A stretch of DNA of 64,000 nucleotides, taken from positions 248,001 to 312,000 of the forward strand of contig NZ_CP012023.1 in assembly GCF_001308265.1 (NCBI RefSeq), given 5' to 3'. Each line of letters starts with the position of its first letter. The stretch's first letter is position 1. The translations under genes were made by a program, and so were the position numbers. The notes beneath the pieces are model-generated. The model did no database searches, was not told where the DNA came from, and worked only from the letters and a program-made list of their open reading frames with translations. Shown here piece after piece: positions 16,695-24,046 of this stretch. This DNA comes from Celeribacter marinus. Lineage in GTDB: Bacteria; Pseudomonadota; Alphaproteobacteria; Rhodobacterales; Rhodobacteraceae.

Positions 16695-17552
16695 TTACGC
16701 GGTTTTTAGGAGATGCGCACGTAGGGTGGCGTGATCGGTGATCTTGACGCCCGTGAAGATCTCGTAGGCATCGACGCCTTGCCAATAATACAGCTCATAC
16801 CCTGACATAAACGCAGCGCCCGCCGACTCTGCTTGTGCTTTGAACGGCGTGTTTACGGGGGTATAGACCGCATCGAAGGCCCATGTGGCGGCCGGAAATG
16901 CACCCTCTGGCACGGGTGATCCGCCGTAGCCGACCATGCCAAGGGGGGTGCAGTTGATCACGCCATCTGCGCGTGCAAGATCGTCAAGGGTGCCAACACG
17001 CGCCAATGTGACGCCGTTGATCGAGGCGTCGTGCGAGGCGTCGTGCGAGGCATTGAGTGCATCCGCCAACTCTTGGGCTTTGGTCGTGTCGGGGTCGATC
17101 AGTATGATCTGTGAGGCATTCAGGCGCTTGAGGCCGAATGCCACCGCTTTGCCCACGCCGCCCGCGCCGAACATGACCACGCGCCCCGGTGCAATATCAC
17201 CAAGCGTGTCGCGAAACCCCGCGATAAAGCCGCTGAAATCCGTATTGTAGCCCTTTGGGCCGTCCTCGGTAAACAAAACCGTATTGCACGCGCCGATCCG
17301 CGCAATGTCGGGATCGTCGATCGTCAGCTTTGCGACCACGCGCTCTTTGTATGGCAATGTGATGTTGAGGCCGCGGTAACCGCTGTTCAAAGCATTGGCG
17401 AAAGTGGTGTCAAATTCGGTGCCCAAATCGGCCGGAATGAGGCGCTGATAGTCGACATCCAAACCGGTCATTTCGCCGCAAAAGTGATGCAGGTTTGGCG
17501 CGCGGGACGCCTTGATATTGTCGCCGATCAGGCCGAGTTGGATCTGTGCCAT
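16695..17552 (-). CDS. Quinate/shikimate dehydrogenase (AroE family)
   Basis: This 285-residue NAD(P)-dependent enzyme has NITLPYKERV near residues 65-74, YNTDFSGF near 102-109, the cofactor loop FGAGGVGKAV near 128-137 and NCTPLGM. The substrate-binding signature, SxSPxxHN in biosynthetic AroE, reads SRAPNLHH here, resembling the SRTP of actinobacterial quinate/shikimate dehydrogenases. With aroQ and quiC this suggests a catabolic role: quinate to dehydroquinate and shikimate to dehydroshikimate. A short duplication (ASHD twice) lies near residues 166-173. It is divergent from aroQ. Confidence 0.85.
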   Translation of the reverse strand: MAQIQLGLIGDNIKASRAPNLHHFCGEMTGLDVDYQRLIPADLGTEFDTTFANALNSGYRGLNITLPYKERVVAKLTIDDPDIARIGACNTVLFTEDGPKGYNTDFSGFIAGFRDTLGDIAPGRVVMFGAGGVGKAVAFGLKRLNASQIILIDPDTTKAQELADALNASHDASHDASINGVTLARVGTLDDLARADGVINCTPLGMVGYGGSPVPEGAFPAATWAFDAVYTPVNTPFKAQAESAGAAFMSGYELYYWQGVDAYEIFTGVKITDHATLRAHLLKTA

Positions 17553-17924
17553 GGGGTATCCTCACACGAAATTTAAGGCGCGCGCGGCGCGGTGTGCGCA
17601 AGCTGACGAGAAATTTGGATGAACGCAACGGTTTTGATGGAGGGGTGGTTTCGCATGGGATTTCCAAGGCTGATAATCTAGTAGTTTACATGTAAAACAT
17701 ATAGATGCGCAGCGTTTTTAATCTAATACTGCAATGCAAGACATCCCGCGATGCTCTCCAGTTCACGTCGAATCGTAGCGCTACAGGATCACAAACACAC
17801 CGCGCGTGCGTATCCGCCTCTAGCGCGATTGCCTCTAATCGGTCATATCCATGGGACAGCTTTTGTGGGGCGGGATGTCTCGCCATGCCCAAGCTTTCTC
17901 GCGATCCGAAAAAGGACAGACCAG
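17553..17924. promoter_or_regulatory. Divergent control region between the quinate/shikimate dehydrogenase and aroQ genes
   Basis: This 372-nt region has no supported gene. It contains a perfect 12-bp palindrome, TTTACATGTAAA (17685-17696), in an AT-rich patch, which is a good candidate operator. No regulator gene accompanies the 9.4-19.5 kb cluster, so the protein that binds here must be encoded elsewhere. Confidence 0.5.
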
Positions 17925-18359
17925 ATGACCAAGACCATCTATATTATGAACGGCCCGAATTTGAACCTGCTTGGCAAACGCCAGCCCGATATCTACGGCC
18001 ATGACACGCTCGACGATGTCGAACGCATGTGTGCGGATGTCGCCAAAACGGGCGGGTTTGCGGTCAAGATGATGCAATCCAACTATGAGGGTGGCTTGGT
18101 CGATTTTATCCATGAGGCGCGCGAGCACGCGGCGGGGATTATTCTTAATGCGGGCGCGTATACCCATACCTCTGTGGCGGTTCTGGATGCTCTGAATACC
18201 TTTGAGGGGCCAGTGATTGAGCTGCACATCTCACAGGTTCACAAACGCGAGTCCTTTCGTCATCATTCCTACATCTCCATGCGCGCGGACGCTGTAATGG
18301 CGGGATTTGGCGTGAATGGATATGCTTTGGCCACGCAACATATGGGCACGTTGATCTAA
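17925..18359 (+). CDS. aroQ: 3-dehydroquinate dehydratase, type II
   Basis: This 144-residue type II dehydroquinase interconverts 3-dehydroquinate and 3-dehydroshikimate. [16 protein letters not shown] near residues 10-25 supplies the catalytic Arg and Tyr, NAGAYTHTS the Asn, and [11 protein letters not shown] the lid Arg. The usual HLSN/HISN loop reads HISQ here, an unusual Gln. The ATG at 17925 follows AAAGGA. Its setting beside quinate/shikimate dehydrogenase and quiC suggests a catabolic copy, although it could also serve aromatic synthesis if no other copy exists. Confidence 0.93.
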   Translation: MTKTIYIMNGPNLNLLGKRQPDIYGHDTLDDVERMCADVAKTGGFAVKMMQSNYEGGLVDFIHEAREHAAGIILNAGAYTHTSVAVLDALNTFEGPVIELHISQVHKRESFRHHSYISMRADAVMAGFGVNGYALATQHMGTLI

Positions 18360-18480
18360 GGGCACGCGTTTGCGGCCGCCTCTGAGTTAACATGATGTTT
18401 GCCTCAAGGCGCATTTTGGTCCTTGGGTTATTTGCCCCATGCTTTAGCGTGTGGGAACGGGATATGAGGGAGACAGACAT

Positions 18481-19515
18481 ATGAGCACGCGGATTGCCGT
18501 TGCGGGTGCGGGCCTGATCGGAAAACGTCACGCCACGGCCATAGTGGCGGCCAAGGATGTTGAGCTATCGGCCATTGTTGATCCAACGGATGCAGGGCGC
18601 GCCTTTGCCGTTGAGATGAATGTGGCGTGGTATGCGACACTCGACGCCATGTTTGCCGCCAATGTCGCGGATGGGGTGATCCTTGCGGTGCCCAATACGG
18701 TTCATGGTGAGACGGCTCTAGCTTGTGTTGCGGCGGGGATGCCCGCGCTGGTTGAAAAGCCGTTTACCACAGATGTGGCCGAGGGGCGCGCGGTTTTAGC
18801 GGCAGCACAGGCGGCAGGTGTCGCACTGTTGACGGGTCATCACCGCCGCCATAACCCGTTGATCACAAAGGCGGTTGAAGTGGTGAAATCTGGCGCGCTT
18901 GGCACCTTGACGGCGGTGCAGGCGCAAACATGGTTCCTCAAACCTGATCCCTATTTCGATGTGGAGTGGCGGCGGCACAAGGGCGCGGGACCGGTGTATT
19001 TGAACCTCATCCACGATATCGACGTGCTCCATGCGCTGTGCGGCCCGATTGAAAGCGTGCACGCGATGGAAAGCAACTTTGTGCGTGGAAATGAGGTCGA
19101 AGAAACGGCTGTGATCTTGCTCAAATTCCGCTCTGGATTGCTTGGAACTGTGAATGTGTCGGACGCCGCGGCGGCGCCGTGGTCGTGGGAATTGACCGCC
19201 CGAGAAAACGCACATTACGCGGCCACGTCCGAGAATTGCTACTGGATTGGGGGGACAGACGGCTCCTTGGCACTTCCAAATCTCGCGCTGTGGTCGCATG
19301 CGGGCGAGAAGGGATGGTGGGATCCCATCACGATGACCAAACCGATCTTTGAGTTTGACGATCCGTTGGTTTTACAGGCGGCTCATTTCGGACGCGTGAT
19401 CCGTGGCGAGGACGCGCCGCTTGTCAGTGGTGCGGATGGGTTGGCGGCGGTCGAAGTGATCGAAGCGGTGAAACGCTCAGCCGCCACAGGACAAACGGTT
19501 CACATATTCGCTTAG
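18481..19515 (+). CDS. Gfo/Idh/MocA-family oxidoreductase
   Basis: This 344-residue NAD(P)-dependent oxidoreductase opens with the Rossmann motif VAGAGLIGKRHA near residues 6-17. VEKPFTTD near 97-104 has the conserved EKP lysine, and the His region LNLIHDIDVLHAL follows near 172-184. Members oxidise sugars, inositols and related cyclitols. GAGGGAGA precedes the ATG. It follows aroQ by 121 nt on the same strand, which suggests it acts on the same cyclitol-type substrate; the substrate itself is not deducible. Confidence 0.88.
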   Translation: MSTRIAVAGAGLIGKRHATAIVAAKDVELSAIVDPTDAGRAFAVEMNVAWYATLDAMFAANVADGVILAVPNTVHGETALACVAAGMPALVEKPFTTDVAEGRAVLAAAQAAGVALLTGHHRRHNPLITKAVEVVKSGALGTLTAVQAQTWFLKPDPYFDVEWRRHKGAGPVYLNLIHDIDVLHALCGPIESVHAMESNFVRGNEVEETAVILLKFRSGLLGTVNVSDAAAAPWSWELTARENAHYAATSENCYWIGGTDGSLALPNLALWSHAGEKGWWDPITMTKPIFEFDDPLVLQAAHFGRVIRGEDAPLVSGADGLAAVEVIEAVKRSAATGQTVHIFA

Positions 19516-19526
19516 TCGTGGTCAGG

Positions 19527-19553
19527 GTGACGCCCCCAGTGAGGGGGCGTCAC
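19527..19553. terminator. Bidirectional hairpin between convergent genes
   Basis: A perfect 11-bp stem has arms GTGACGCCCCC (19527-19537) and 19543-19553 and an AGTGA loop. There is no T run. It sits exactly between the converging oxidoreductase and glycoside-hydrolase-like genes. Confidence 0.7.
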
Positions 19554-19557
19554 AGGT

Positions 19558-21615
19558 TCAACCAATGCCCAGAAGGGCGAGCAGTGGCAAAAAGGCCATC
19601 GCGATCCCCGAGCCGCCAGACGCCTCAAGGGCGCGGCCAACAGGATCATCATCCTCCTCGACCGGATCAAGGTAGGGTTCATCATCGGGTGTGGGCAGAT
19701 CGACGGTTGGGATGTCATCCACCGACAAAAGCGACATGGCAAAGGCGTTGGGCGCGGGTGGGGTGCTTGTCAGATCGGCGGGTTGCGCGTCCTGTGGCTG
19801 TTCAAAATCACCCTGATCTGTAACCGCGTATTCACTCTCAAACGGTGTCGGGTCTGACGGCTCATTGATAACGCTCGGTGTGGCATCATCCGCAGTCGCG
19901 CTCAATGGTTCGTCTTGATCGACGACATTGGCGGCAAAGAGACCGTTTGTCATAACCATCGGGGCGGGCGCATCGACCGGCGCTTCTTGCTCCGGTGTGA
20001 CAACATCCCCCGCGCTTGCCTCATCGATCAAATCGTCGAGAAGCGTTGCGGCGTCCATACCCGCGCCCGCACTGTTTGCGGCGTTAAACGTGTCGGCAAA
20101 GTCATCTGTCGGCACAACATTGGTAATCACCACCTGCAAGATTTCTCCGGGCTGTAAATCTGCGGTCAAAAAGCCGTCCTCGTAAATTTCGGATTGGTCA
20201 AGGCGCTCGACATTTGGCGAGGACAGCGTGCTGCCGGGAAGGTCGCCATCGTCCACACCCAAACGTGTTGTCTCTATTGTTCCAAATGCGGCGACGAGCT
20301 GTGAGATATCAATATCTGTCGAGGTGCTCTCTGTCTGCGAATTGGACGCGATATAGAACACAAGTTGGTCATCACCGGCAAAGCCGTGAACGTCGACATC
20401 GCCCGCTTTAAATTCGGTGTCTTGGGCAACGGGTGCAAAGTCGATCATGGATTTGCCCGGAAGCGTTTGCGACATCATCGTAAACATCTCACCGGCGGGG
20501 CTTTTCTCGTCATACTCAAATCCGGTTGCGAGCGGGTTCTTTGTGTTCTGGATCAGGGGCCACACATGCGCGACTTCGACGTCATAGGCCATGAACTCTT
20601 CGACAATATTGAGCATTTCATGCGCTTGGTAGAGGCCGTAATCCGTGAGCTTATCAAGACTCGCCACGGATTTCTGGTTCCATTCCGTGATATAAACCTT
20701 GAGATCTTCGAAGCCTTCTTTGTCGAGCCATTGCTCTTCGATCATGCGTAAATCACCCGTGCGGGTGTGCGCCATATCTGCGCCGCGCGAATACAAGTGC
20801 GAGACAATACCGTCCGCTGCTGCCGCTTCATCGGCGTTAAACTCGGCCTGAACCAGCGCATTGTTGATCCCGCCCCAGTTCATATTGCCACTTGCATAGA
20901 TAAAGCCGTCATCAATGCCCGCATCGGGATAGCGCAGCGCGAGATCCTCAATGGTATCTTCGGCGGACCATCCGTCATAGGCGTCGGACAACCGTGCATC
21001 GCCGTAGTTGTAGCCCATTTGAAAGACGACATCGATTTCGCTCGTGTCACCGCCGCCCTGTACGATGACGGTGTCTAACTCATCGCTGATAATCTCACTC
21101 ATCTGGGAGGCCACGCGACCATACTCGACCGAGGTCATAGCGCCGCATCCCCAGTATTCGTTGCCAATTTCAAACGCTGAAATCTCGGCATCGCCGTACA
21201 CGCCGGAAGAGACATCATTGATAAACGTGCGCAGTTCGGCCTCGTCGATCTGGGCAAAGCGGTTGCCATTCGCGTCAACCTCATCGCCAAGGTTTTTGTT
21301 GACCGGCACGACGATTGTCACCGTGTGGTCGTTGTCAGAGGCATAGGCCATGAAGTCAGAGATTGGGATAAACGGTATCGTCTCTCCCGTGCTTGGATCA
21401 ACCACATAGTCCGCGTCTGGGTTTGCAATATCGAACATGTATTCGGTGATCGCGCCGCCCGGGTAGCGGATGTCTGTCACACCCAACGCCTCGATGGCCT
21501 CCGCGTAGGATCCATCGCCCGTAAGGTCGCCGCGAGAGGCCAGAACGTTACCGCCAAACAGCGATGATTGCGCGGCTTCGCCGGTGAGGTCTGCGGGGTT
21601 AAGTGTGATGACCAT
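19558..21615 (-). CDS. Clan-A glycoside-hydrolase-like protein with acidic linker and hydrophobic C-terminal tail
   Basis: This 685-residue, very acidic protein has a catalytic-type barrel at residues 1 to ~400. FEIGNEYWG holds the Asn-Glu acid/base pair (Glu143) and VYITEWNQK a candidate nucleophile (Glu301), as in GH39/GH51/GH79-type enzymes, so it probably hydrolyses a polysaccharide. An Asp/Pro-rich linker follows at ~530-650. The last residues, ASGGSGIAMAFLPLLALLGI, form a Gly-Gly plus hydrophobic tail. There is no N-terminal signal peptide and no RTX repeat, so its export route is unclear. GGAGGG precedes the ATG. Uronate genes lie 13 kb away, and a functional link is speculative. Confidence 0.7.
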   Translation of the reverse strand: MVITLNPADLTGEAAQSSLFGGNVLASRGDLTGDGSYAEAIEALGVTDIRYPGGAITEYMFDIANPDADYVVDPSTGETIPFIPISDFMAYASDNDHTVTIVVPVNKNLGDEVDANGNRFAQIDEAELRTFINDVSSGVYGDAEISAFEIGNEYWGCGAMTSVEYGRVASQMSEIISDELDTVIVQGGGDTSEIDVVFQMGYNYGDARLSDAYDGWSAEDTIEDLALRYPDAGIDDGFIYASGNMNWGGINNALVQAEFNADEAAAADGIVSHLYSRGADMAHTRTGDLRMIEEQWLDKEGFEDLKVYITEWNQKSVASLDKLTDYGLYQAHEMLNIVEEFMAYDVEVAHVWPLIQNTKNPLATGFEYDEKSPAGEMFTMMSQTLPGKSMIDFAPVAQDTEFKAGDVDVHGFAGDDQLVFYIASNSQTESTSTDIDISQLVAAFGTIETTRLGVDDGDLPGSTLSSPNVERLDQSEIYEDGFLTADLQPGEILQVVITNVVPTDDFADTFNAANSAGAGMDAATLLDDLIDEASAGDVVTPEQEAPVDAPAPMVMTNGLFAANVVDQDEPLSATADDATPSVINEPSDPTPFESEYAVTDQGDFEQPQDAQPADLTSTPPAPNAFAMSLLSVDDIPTVDLPTPDDEPYLDPVEEDDDPVGRALEASGGSGIAMAFLPLLALLGIG

Positions 21616-21692
21616 GTTTGGCCCTCCGTCGAATGAACTGAAAAACTCACAAAAGGATCGAGTGTCAGCGGGACGGGGATTGGATGGTGTGC

Positions 21693-21802
21693 CCGCGATT
21701 TATCGCGGCGAAGCTGGTGTGCGTGCGGCGTCGTGTGCGGGCCTTTGGCCCAGTTTGATCACATGCGCGCAGCACGATGGGAGCGGTGCCCAAAGGGGGC
21801 AC
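21693..21802 (-). promoter_or_regulatory. Cluster of three inverted repeats in the leader of the glycoside-hydrolase-like gene
   Basis: The repeats are CCGCGAT/ATCGCGG (21693-21708, 2-nt spacer), GGGCC-TTT-GGCCC (21739-21751) and GTGCCC/GGGCAC (21786-21802). The first is compact enough to be a protein operator. The other two would fold as RNA hairpins in a leader transcript. Confidence 0.4.
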
Positions 21803-21943
21803 AGTCCTGAAACCAGTCTCGTGGCGGGGTCCATCCAAATGGAACGTCCGTTGACGTTTTGACGGTGACCCGTTTGTGTGTCGGGCGGCGCACGCGAGGC
21901 ATGCAGGCCAGACAGGGACGCGGTCACCCTCACGCGGTCTGCG

Positions 21944-22147
21944 TCAGGGCGGGGGGCGGATGAGGCGGATCATCATGGCCATCGCGTCACCCCCCCCCCC
22001 CGCACAAGGGTGAGGTGCGGATGCAGTTGCCCGAGGGCGCGCCACGCACGGCGAGAAAACAACCTCAGTGGCCGCGCGAAAAGCTTGACGTGTCGCGATA
22101 TGTCTGAACGCGATATCTGCGATTTTCAGGTCAAAAATCTGCGTCAT
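21944..22147 (-). CDS. Possible small protein, 67 residues, spanning the G12 tract
   Basis: The frame starts MTQIFDLKIADIAFRHI, with AAAGGA about 7 nt before the ATG at 22147, better than expected by chance. The codons across the C12/G12 run read Gly-Gly-Gly-Gly. Loss or gain of one G would end the protein within nine codons. I recognise no family, and the second half is low-complexity, so this may be non-coding. Confidence 0.25.
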   Translation of the reverse strand: MTQIFDLKIADIAFRHIATRQAFRAATEVVFSPCVARPRATASAPHPCAGGGGDAMAMMIRLIRPPP

Positions 22148-22990
22148 CGTGCGTCCTTTCGTGGGCATAAAGTCGGTCGTTGTCGTCGTGATCCGTGTGT
22201 GCGTCCGCTCGTCTGACGGGAGCGGGGCCGCGGAACACTGCTGTTTGGTCTTTGTCGTGTCGGGCCGCTTTTGGTGGCGCGTAGACATGCGAATGGGCTT
22301 GCCGAAATTGGAAAGTCATTGGCACACACAGCCAAAAAGAGCAGATAGAAAAGTCGTCAGATCGTAGGGTGCCCGAACCGCAATAACGGTGCGAAACTTG
22401 TTAATTTACATATTGTTAACGCAAATTCTTTGCGTTTGGTTCGGGTCGCAACGCCCTGTGTTTTACGGGCGAGGCGCAAGATGTCTTTGACGTCCTACGC
22501 TTGATCCTATATTAACCTACTTTGTATTTTTTTGAACCTGGGCGGGGGCGGATCTTTGGTATCATTTCGACGCTGAAGCGTGGCCGGGCTTCTTTGTGGT
22601 CGCGATAAACGCATTTGGATTTTTTAAATATGCCCGTTTGGTAATTTAGAATATCCGTTGGAATTTATAAAAATACTAAAGGATATGTGATTCGTTTTTC
22701 GCGACTCGATTTGCGCGATCTCGCGGGGCATTCGTCAAATTCGCCCAAAAAATGTGCATTTAGGGTTAATCAAATGTGTACTGAGGATGTTGCGCCCATG
22801 TCGAATGTCTCCGAAGCCACACGCGGGATGCGGGTCAGGCCTATGTGTTGCTCGGGTGATCTGCGTAGGGGTGCATCCCTGCCGAAGTCCTGATAGGGAG
22901 GAAAAAACAGCCGTACATTCGGAGTGCCACGTGTCGCGCTGTCGACGTTGCGGATGTCGTTAAACGAAATATATGCCGTAAGTGTCTGAA

Positions 22991-23971
22991 ATGAAATTAG
23001 AAAAATCTGCACGCCTAAGCGTTGCACCGATGATGGATTGGACCGATCGAAACTGTCGGGTGTTCCACCGCGTTTTGTCGCATCACACGCTCTTATATAC
23101 GGAGATGGTGACCGCACCCGCGCTTGTGCGCGGCGGGGCGCGTCATTTGATTGCGTTTAACGCGGTCGAGCATCCTGTTGCGGTGCAGCTTGGGGGCTCT
23201 GATCCGGTGGAGCTGCGGGCGGCAACGACGATGTGTGTCGATGAGGGCTACGACGAGGTGAACCTCAACGTGGGCTGTCCGTCCGATCGTGTACAGTCGG
23301 GCGCGTTTGGTGCGATCTTGATGAAATCACCGGATGTGGTGGCGGCCTGCGTCACTGAAATGCAAGAGGCTGCGGGGGATATCCCTGTGACGGTCAAATG
23401 TCGCATAGGGGTTGATGATCAAGAGGCCCATGAGGTGCTGCCGGCGTTTATCGCCACGATGCGCGCGGCGGGGATTAGCCGTATGCAGATCCATGCGCGC
23501 AAGGCGTGGCTTGACGGGCTGTCGCCCAAAGAGAACCGCGATATCCCGCCGTTGGATTACGATCTTGTCCACGCCATGAAGGCGCAATTCCCCGACATGC
23601 ATCTGTCGATCAATGGCGGCATTGCAACGATGGCGCATGTGCACGATCACCTTGGCGAGATGGACGGGGTTATGGTTGGACGTGCGGCGTATCACACGCC
23701 CTATGACATTTTGGGTGATGCCGATGCGCAGGTGTTTGGCGCGGACCGTGCGCCGTTGTCACGCGAGGATGTCGTGTTGGCGATGGAGGACCACATCGGG
23801 CGCCATATTGCGGCGGGTGGCAAGCTGACGCAGGTCACACGCCACATGCTCGGCTTGTTCGCGGGACAGCGCGGCGCGCGGCGGTGGAAACGGATATTGT
23901 CGGAGCGCGGCCACCACGAGGGGGCGAATTTCGATCTGGTGCGTGAGGCCTTGCCATCCAATGAGGGATAG
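22991..23971 (+). CDS. dusA: tRNA-dihydrouridine(20/20a) synthase
   Basis: This FMN-dependent enzyme of about 326 residues reduces uridine 20/20a in the tRNA D-loop. RLSVAPMMDWTDRNCR near the start is the FMN-barrel opening. NLNVGCPSDRVQSGAFG carries the catalytic Cys, and HARKAWLDGLSPKENR is the DusA-specific segment. I chose the ATG at 22991; a GTG at 22982 is in frame and equally possible, as neither has a clear ribosome-binding site. It stands alone, closed by a terminator shared with the RND operon. Confidence 0.93.
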   Translation: MKLEKSARLSVAPMMDWTDRNCRVFHRVLSHHTLLYTEMVTAPALVRGGARHLIAFNAVEHPVAVQLGGSDPVELRAATTMCVDEGYDEVNLNVGCPSDRVQSGAFGAILMKSPDVVAACVTEMQEAAGDIPVTVKCRIGVDDQEAHEVLPAFIATMRAAGISRMQIHARKAWLDGLSPKENRDIPPLDYDLVHAMKAQFPDMHLSINGGIATMAHVHDHLGEMDGVMVGRAAYHTPYDILGDADAQVFGADRAPLSREDVVLAMEDHIGRHIAAGGKLTQVTRHMLGLFAGQRGARRWKRILSERGHHEGANFDLVREALPSNEG

Positions 23972-23998
23972 ACGCGCTTTTGCGTCACCGTGTAGATA

Positions 23999-24031
23999 CA
24001 AAAACGCCCCCAAAGTTTGGGGGCGTTTTGC
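23999..24031. terminator. Bidirectional intrinsic terminator
   Basis: AAAACGCCCCC (24001-24011) pairs with GGGGGCGTTTT (24019-24029) and is flanked by A and T runs. It ends both dusA and the convergent efflux operon. Confidence 0.9.
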
Positions 24032-24046
24032 GTTGTGATGTGCGGC

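Larger units (their letters stand above)
21616..22981. other. 1.37-kb region without a confident gene
   Basis: Nothing here looks like a normal protein gene. The first 200 nt upstream of the glycoside-hydrolase-like gene hold three inverted repeats. A run of 12 C lies at 21990-22001. From about 22390 to 22790 the DNA turns AT-rich, unlike the flanks, and contains repeated TTAA motifs. One short minus-strand frame with a good ribosome-binding site is listed separately. The AT-rich part may carry the promoter for dusA or be a remnant of lost genes. Confidence 0.6.

Noticed and set aside
21878..22216. 112-codon plus-strand frame in the gene-poor region
   Set aside because: It has no ribosome-binding site and is Arg/Cys/His-rich low-complexity sequence caused by local GC content; it is broken by no recognisable fold.
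22390..22430. Possible CtrA site (TTAA repeats near 22400)
   Set aside because: The two TTAA boxes are separated by 11 nt instead of 7 and neither carries the TTAACC form.
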